Positions 60,060-64,000 of a DNA stretch of 64,000 bases are shown piece after piece (position 1 is the first letter of the stretch; each line of letters begins with the position of its first letter). The notes below the pieces were generated by a model that ran no database searches, was not told where the DNA came from, and saw only the letters and a list, made by a program, of their open reading frames with translations. The position numbers were made by a program, and so were the translations under genes. Source of the DNA: Larix kaempferi (Eukaryota; Streptophyta; Pinopsida; Pinales; Pinaceae); NCBI GenBank assembly GCA_027924585.1, contig BSBM01000461.1, positions 10,555,001 to 10,619,000 on the forward strand, read 5' to 3'.

Positions 60060-60491
60060 TGTTAATGGAATTCGTCATGCCTCCTGACTATGTCTTTGGA
60101 CTCATTGAAACTTTGAGTCGCTTTATTATCTCCTTCAAAGATATATGGCTTTCATAAGTACAATTGCATGATCTTCACTTCAAGTGTCTCATTCCCATCT
60201 TGGGATGCCTTTCCCTTCCTCACCAAGAAGAACTAAGTCTCTCACATGAACTGAATTGTTTCTCCCATCTTGGGATGAAATTTCTCATACAAAGCTTACT
60301 AGAAAACTTTCTCCAACAGAGCCCTACTTTCCTTCTCCAAATGAGAGGATTTTAAAGCCTTTACATGGATGATTACTTATCACATATGTTAAGGAGAATA
60401 TCTCTCCCATGATCCCCTAAATTAGGATCAACAGACACCTTAAAGGATAGGTGGAGAAATGGTCTCATCTATTTCCATGAAGATCTCAACA
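60060..60491 (-). repeat. Copia-like LTR (minus strand), right-block copy
   Basis: Counterpart of 8954-9382 with the same TG...CA ends and purine tract. The TATAAAA of the left copy is changed to TTTAAAA here. Confidence 0.6.
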
Positions 60492-61103
60492 CTCCCTTAG
60501 GACTAGGAAACCAATTGGTGAGGTGTATCCTCACATCTAATTAAATTTACTTTATAAATTTAAAAGAGAATTTATATGAGCACTTTCATATTTTCCCTTT
60601 TACATAGTTTTCATTGAACTTTCAATTTTAATGTGAAATACACTTTGTTCAATATCATATGAACTTTTTTTGGAAAAACCTCATTTTTGTCCATAATTTC
60701 AACGTGTAATTTCTTTCATATACTAAGTCCCTTTGACCCCGTTCAAATTGCATTAGGAAGCTCTCTACAAGCTCTTCGTCGATTGAATACCTTTGGTGAG
60801 AATGAAAACCTTCTGCATTCTTCGACTGTGGAGATCCTCCTAGATCAGGTAGGCCCTCTCAATTTCATAAAATAATCGTTTGCAAGCAAAATGCATCTAT
60901 CCTCACTATTATGAAATAGTCTATCCTCCTCCTTGAGCAAGGATTCTATTGCATTCAAGCAAGATGATTTTATAAGCCAAGAAGTCCCAATTTGAGAGGA
61001 GAATGTAGTTTCTAAAATAGCCATGCTATTAAAAAATTGGGTGATGTGATGAGAGAGAGAGGGGTCATTTAACTTTAAAATACCCATTATTTAGCATTCC
61101 TAC

Positions 61104-62380
61104 TGTAATGCCCCATTTTGACCTTATTAACTAAACTAATTTGCTTATTATTGTGAGTCTTCATCAGTTTGATGACACTGTGGACATATGGTTTTATTAT
61201 TTTGTATAGATTATATAAATGTGTGTGATGTTAATGTTATGAATTATATTCATGTTTTGATTATGTCTCTAGCATGCAAATTTACTAAATGATGGGTACA
61301 TGGATACCTAGTTAAAAGTTAATTGTTGAATGGATAGATATGATACCAAGTGCATGGTACATAGAAATGAATTGCATTGTTGTTCATTAGAAATGAAATG
61401 TATATCCATGTCAATGATTGCACGATATTCTCAATTGTGTGTTTGGAGACTAACCTACAAGTTAAAAGAGCTAAGTGGTAGCTGGATCCTACGAGGAGGG
61501 AGTACCTCGGGGACATGGGTTTCGAAAGATAAATGGTATGCAACTGATGCATTATTTTTTTAGCATGAGTATTGTATTATTATCATGATGTATGGGTAGA
61601 TGTGGGGTTTTAGGAAACTCAACTATCAAAATTGGTTATTCGATGACAAAACCTGAGTATGATAGTCGCAATGCGGTAACTATGTCAAGGTAGACATAGC
61701 CCCTTATCCATAGGAGGGGTGGAGGCATTGCCCACCGTTTATCCTCGGAACCCGGAGTCATGGGAGGGTCATGCTACGACGCACTCCCTAAGGTGTGTGA
61801 TGATGACCAGTGGTTTCTTGCTGGGGAAGCTTGGTAGATGTAGTTGACACTTCCGCTTACAGGTTCTAACTGGAGCCGGTCATGGCGTGACACTTCAAGG
61901 TAGTCCATCAGAGGAAGGATATGATGTGGAAGTTAGTTGTGAACTAGGTAGAACGAGGTAGGTAGATAGGTATGTCATAGAAGAAAAAAGGGAAACATAA
62001 TTTACTGTGTGTGTACTGAAAACCTTTCCTTGATTCTTATGTCGTAATTCAGTATGTTGTTTCATGTATTATAATAAATGGAGATAGTCATTCAAATTCT
62101 TATCTCGGTATGCATCGACGGATAGTGATTTATGTAATTATGTGGTATGCTTGTTTTAGTACTATTACTGTACCAACATGAGGTATGGAATCCATAGCTA
62201 CGCTTACATAACTCGCCTATATATGTTGGTATTAGTTATCTACTATACTATTAGAGTTATGCTTGAATGCATTGTGATTGTGAATAAATTATGTTGGGAA
62301 TTAATTATTACATATGTAGTTATGCATTGATATAATTGCATTAGGTTATACATGGAAGGTTTAATTGTAGTTAAGGTTAA
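61104..62380 (+). mobile_element. Family X copy C, truncated
   Basis: Starts TGTAATGCCCCATTTTGACC, the best preserved start of the three copies. It follows copy B for ~1.28 kb and stops where the LTR at 62381 begins. Confidence 0.65.
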
Positions 62381-63235
62381 TGTTGACTCAAACCTAGTTG
62401 ACAAGGATTCCCATCACTGTCAACACCAACCCACCGCGATCTCCCTGAGCACCGGCCCAGGCAAGTTTTACCCTGCCCAACAACACTTGCAGAGCAGATG
62501 AGGTCTCACCCGAGGCGATCAAGGGAGAGTGGACGGAACCATGTTTCCTCCGAATGAAGGAGGATGCATGTGGCATCGGCTACTTAATATTATTGCAACA
62601 TTCAATAGTAAATATATGCATTCACTTCGACATTATTAGACTTGTAGCATCATTTAATGGAAACATTCATTGTTGCAGGAGATTATAACATAAAACGACT
62701 ATTGCATTAAAGAAACATTGCATTACCATCAAAAGACAGAAGACACTCCAGGATTGCACAGTATAGTTTCATGACATCATATTATTACTGCAAAAACCCA
62801 ATACAATGCCTCTGCAGATCACAGATTTCAGCAATATCTCTCAGTCTCAGAGCATATGCACAAACCGTATATCTAAAACTTCTCTGCTTTTTACCTTCTC
62901 CTTACAACCTACAACTTTATGTCTATATATAGGCTTTTCCTTTACAATGTTTGTCCACTTACTAACAACTTCCTAACCAACTCTTGGACAAATGACCCAA
63001 AATCTAACTGACATGGTCCAAATGACCCAAAACCCACCTACTGCAGTACAATTAGCTCAAAATTACATTTCATATGGTCCAATGACCCAAAAACCTGCCT
63101 ATTGCGGTACAAACGACTCAAAAAATACATAAAATAATTGAGCCTTCTTCCTTCCGCGACTTCGTCTGACGTGTCACAGCATCGTCGATGCTACAATTCT
63201 TCCTTATCGAACTTCCTGCCAATAGGCCCCCAACA
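62381..63235. mobile_element. LTR of an unidentified element (855 bp)
   Basis: Starts TGTTGACTCAAACC and ends GGCCCCCAACA, so TG...CA on both strands, and interrupts family X copy C exactly at its left end. CTATATATAG (62924-62933) could serve as TATA box in either direction. No clear purine tract or standard PBS lies at the right edge, so orientation is undecided. A repeated phrase (AATGACCCAAAA with flanking ATGGTCC or GCGGTAC) occurs four to five times at 62990-63125. Confidence 0.5.
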
Positions 63236-63305
63236 CAATCTTGTGGCTCGCACTCGAACCACATCAACTGGAAATGGTGTATTCTACTAAGGGTGAACTA
63301 TAGTT

Positions 63306-63542
63306 ATGCAACTGTTCTTGTTGTCTGGATCGTGTGGTGTCGTCCTGCTCCTTCTTTTGATCATCTACTCGTTGTTATGTACTTCTTTCCCAAAAGTGAA
63401 CTCTTCCCGGCTTACTGTCGTAGACGTGGCAAACTCATCCTCCGGTCTCAAGAGATTGATTGTAGATGGAGAGGAATTTTTCAAGCAACGCCAGGGTGTA
63501 AAACAGGCCAGTGGTTCTGGAACATCTGTTTCGCACCAGTAA
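63306..63542 (+). CDS. Small putative membrane protein or first exon, unknown
   Basis: ATG at 63306; 78 codons. Residues ~3-24 are strongly hydrophobic (SGSCGVVLLLLLIIYSLLC), fitting a signal anchor or signal peptide, followed by a polar, slightly basic tail. The stop overlaps a good splice-donor-like CCA/GTAAGC at 63537-63545, so this may be a first exon rather than a complete gene. No family is recognised. An overlapping longer frame (63188-63631) and a minus-strand frame compete for the same DNA. It could also be part of the element whose LTR ends at 63235. Confidence 0.3.
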   Translation: MQLFLLSGSCGVVLLLLLIIYSLLCTSFPKVNSSRLTVVDVANSSSGLKRLIVDGEEFFKQRQGVKQASGSGTSVSHQ

Positions 63543-64000
63543 GCACAGGTTACAGGGGCCCGGGGGCGACGACTCCCCCTTTTGTGTGGTCGCAGGGACC
63601 ACGAGACTTTGAACCACCACCAACTACCTAGACATCTCGGATGAGACTTCATGCTAGTAACCTTTGAGTTTTCGAGGTGCAGCTTGCTCCAATCGCTCAT
63701 GTACACTCGTGGTTTGAGCCCTCAACGCACCGGGTGTGCTACCACAAGAAATAAAATGGATCATTTCCACAACCACCTTGGAATTCCTAACTTAGCTAGA
63801 TGCCTAAGCCTGTTGTAACATAACCCCTCTTAACTGAAACAACCTCTGTGCTCTTACTCTCCTCAGGTCCTATATTTATACATCGCATTCAGCCATTCAT
63901 CTTCCTTGTCACTCCTTTGCACCACCTGCTCACGCTCCAGGGTAATCATAATATTTCGTTGTTCCATGTGAGTATTGTCCTGACTTCAAATCAATCATAC
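63543..64000. other. No feature recognised
   Basis: Less AT-rich than most of the window, with a GGGCCCGGGGGCGACGACTC patch at 63558. No domain, LTR edge or RNA gene can be supported. Confidence 0.4.

Larger units (their letters stand above)
59238..62380 (+). repeat. 3.1-kb block, right copy of the direct duplication
   Basis: Collinear with 8123-11270. Its left edge lies within Tat-1 pol and its right edge at an LTR start (62381). Contains the minus-strand LTR 60060-60491 and family X copy C from 61104. Confidence 0.9.

Noticed and set aside
63655-63745. GGTTTGAGCCC as a SINE or tRNA B-box
   Set aside because: No matching A-box at proper spacing and no poly-A or target duplication.

Overview
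The window is plant nuclear DNA: AT-rich, almost free of genes, and built mostly from LTR retrotransposons inserted into one another. The style (many LTR elements without pol, old decayed Copia and Tat-like Gypsy copies, one intronless F-box/kelch gene of a type abundant in conifers) suggests a large gymnosperm, probably conifer, genome. That assignment is inference. I see no tRNA, rRNA or CRISPR locus.

Left part (1-15964). A minus-strand copy (1-2752) of a long LTR-like repeat, called family X here, is followed by AT-rich DNA. Next comes the only recognisable host-type gene, a minus-strand F-box/kelch gene (4201-5271) with no visible ATG. A five-copy, ~320-bp tandem array (5409-7140) abuts its 5' side. 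From 8123 to 11270 lies a 3.1-kb block that recurs in the same orientation at 59238-62380; it contains a small minus-strand LTR and the start of a second family X copy. A 68-bp tandem array rich in GATCGA dyads occupies 14040-14700.

Central nest (15965-59237). An LTR-like unit (15965-17139) borders a decayed minus-strand Copia fragment (Copia-3, 17140-19043). This is cut by a non-autonomous element with 2.1-kb LTRs (LARD-1, from 19044). The 3' LTR of LARD-1 is cut after 45 bp, where Tat-like Gypsy material (Tat-1) begins. Tat-1 carries a long open frame of unknown function (ORF2), now split by three insertions: a minus-strand Copia (Copia-1, 26022-39374, near-match TSD CCCGC/CCCTC), a small gag-only element (TR-GAG type, 39526-42407, TSD GTTTC) and a pol-less element (LARD-2, 43196-52271, TSD CATCC). 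Copia-1 itself holds a younger plus-strand Copia (Copia-2, 26495-33657, TSD AGAAC, two 640-bp LTRs with 7 differences by hand count). Four complete elements can thus be bounded to the base.

Tat-1 continues with PPT, LTR, PBS, gag, protease, an archaeal-type RNase H and RT (54213-59237). Its order is odd in two ways: the archaeal-type RNase H precedes RT, and the element looks circularly permuted around one LTR. Both RNase H and RT have lost their catalytic cores.

Right part (59238-64000). The second 3.1-kb block ends at 62380 against another LTR (62381-63235). A small membrane-protein-like ORF (63306-63542) lies beyond it. Nothing here looks like a working host pathway; the interest lies in the architecture of the retroelements and the structured repeats they carry.
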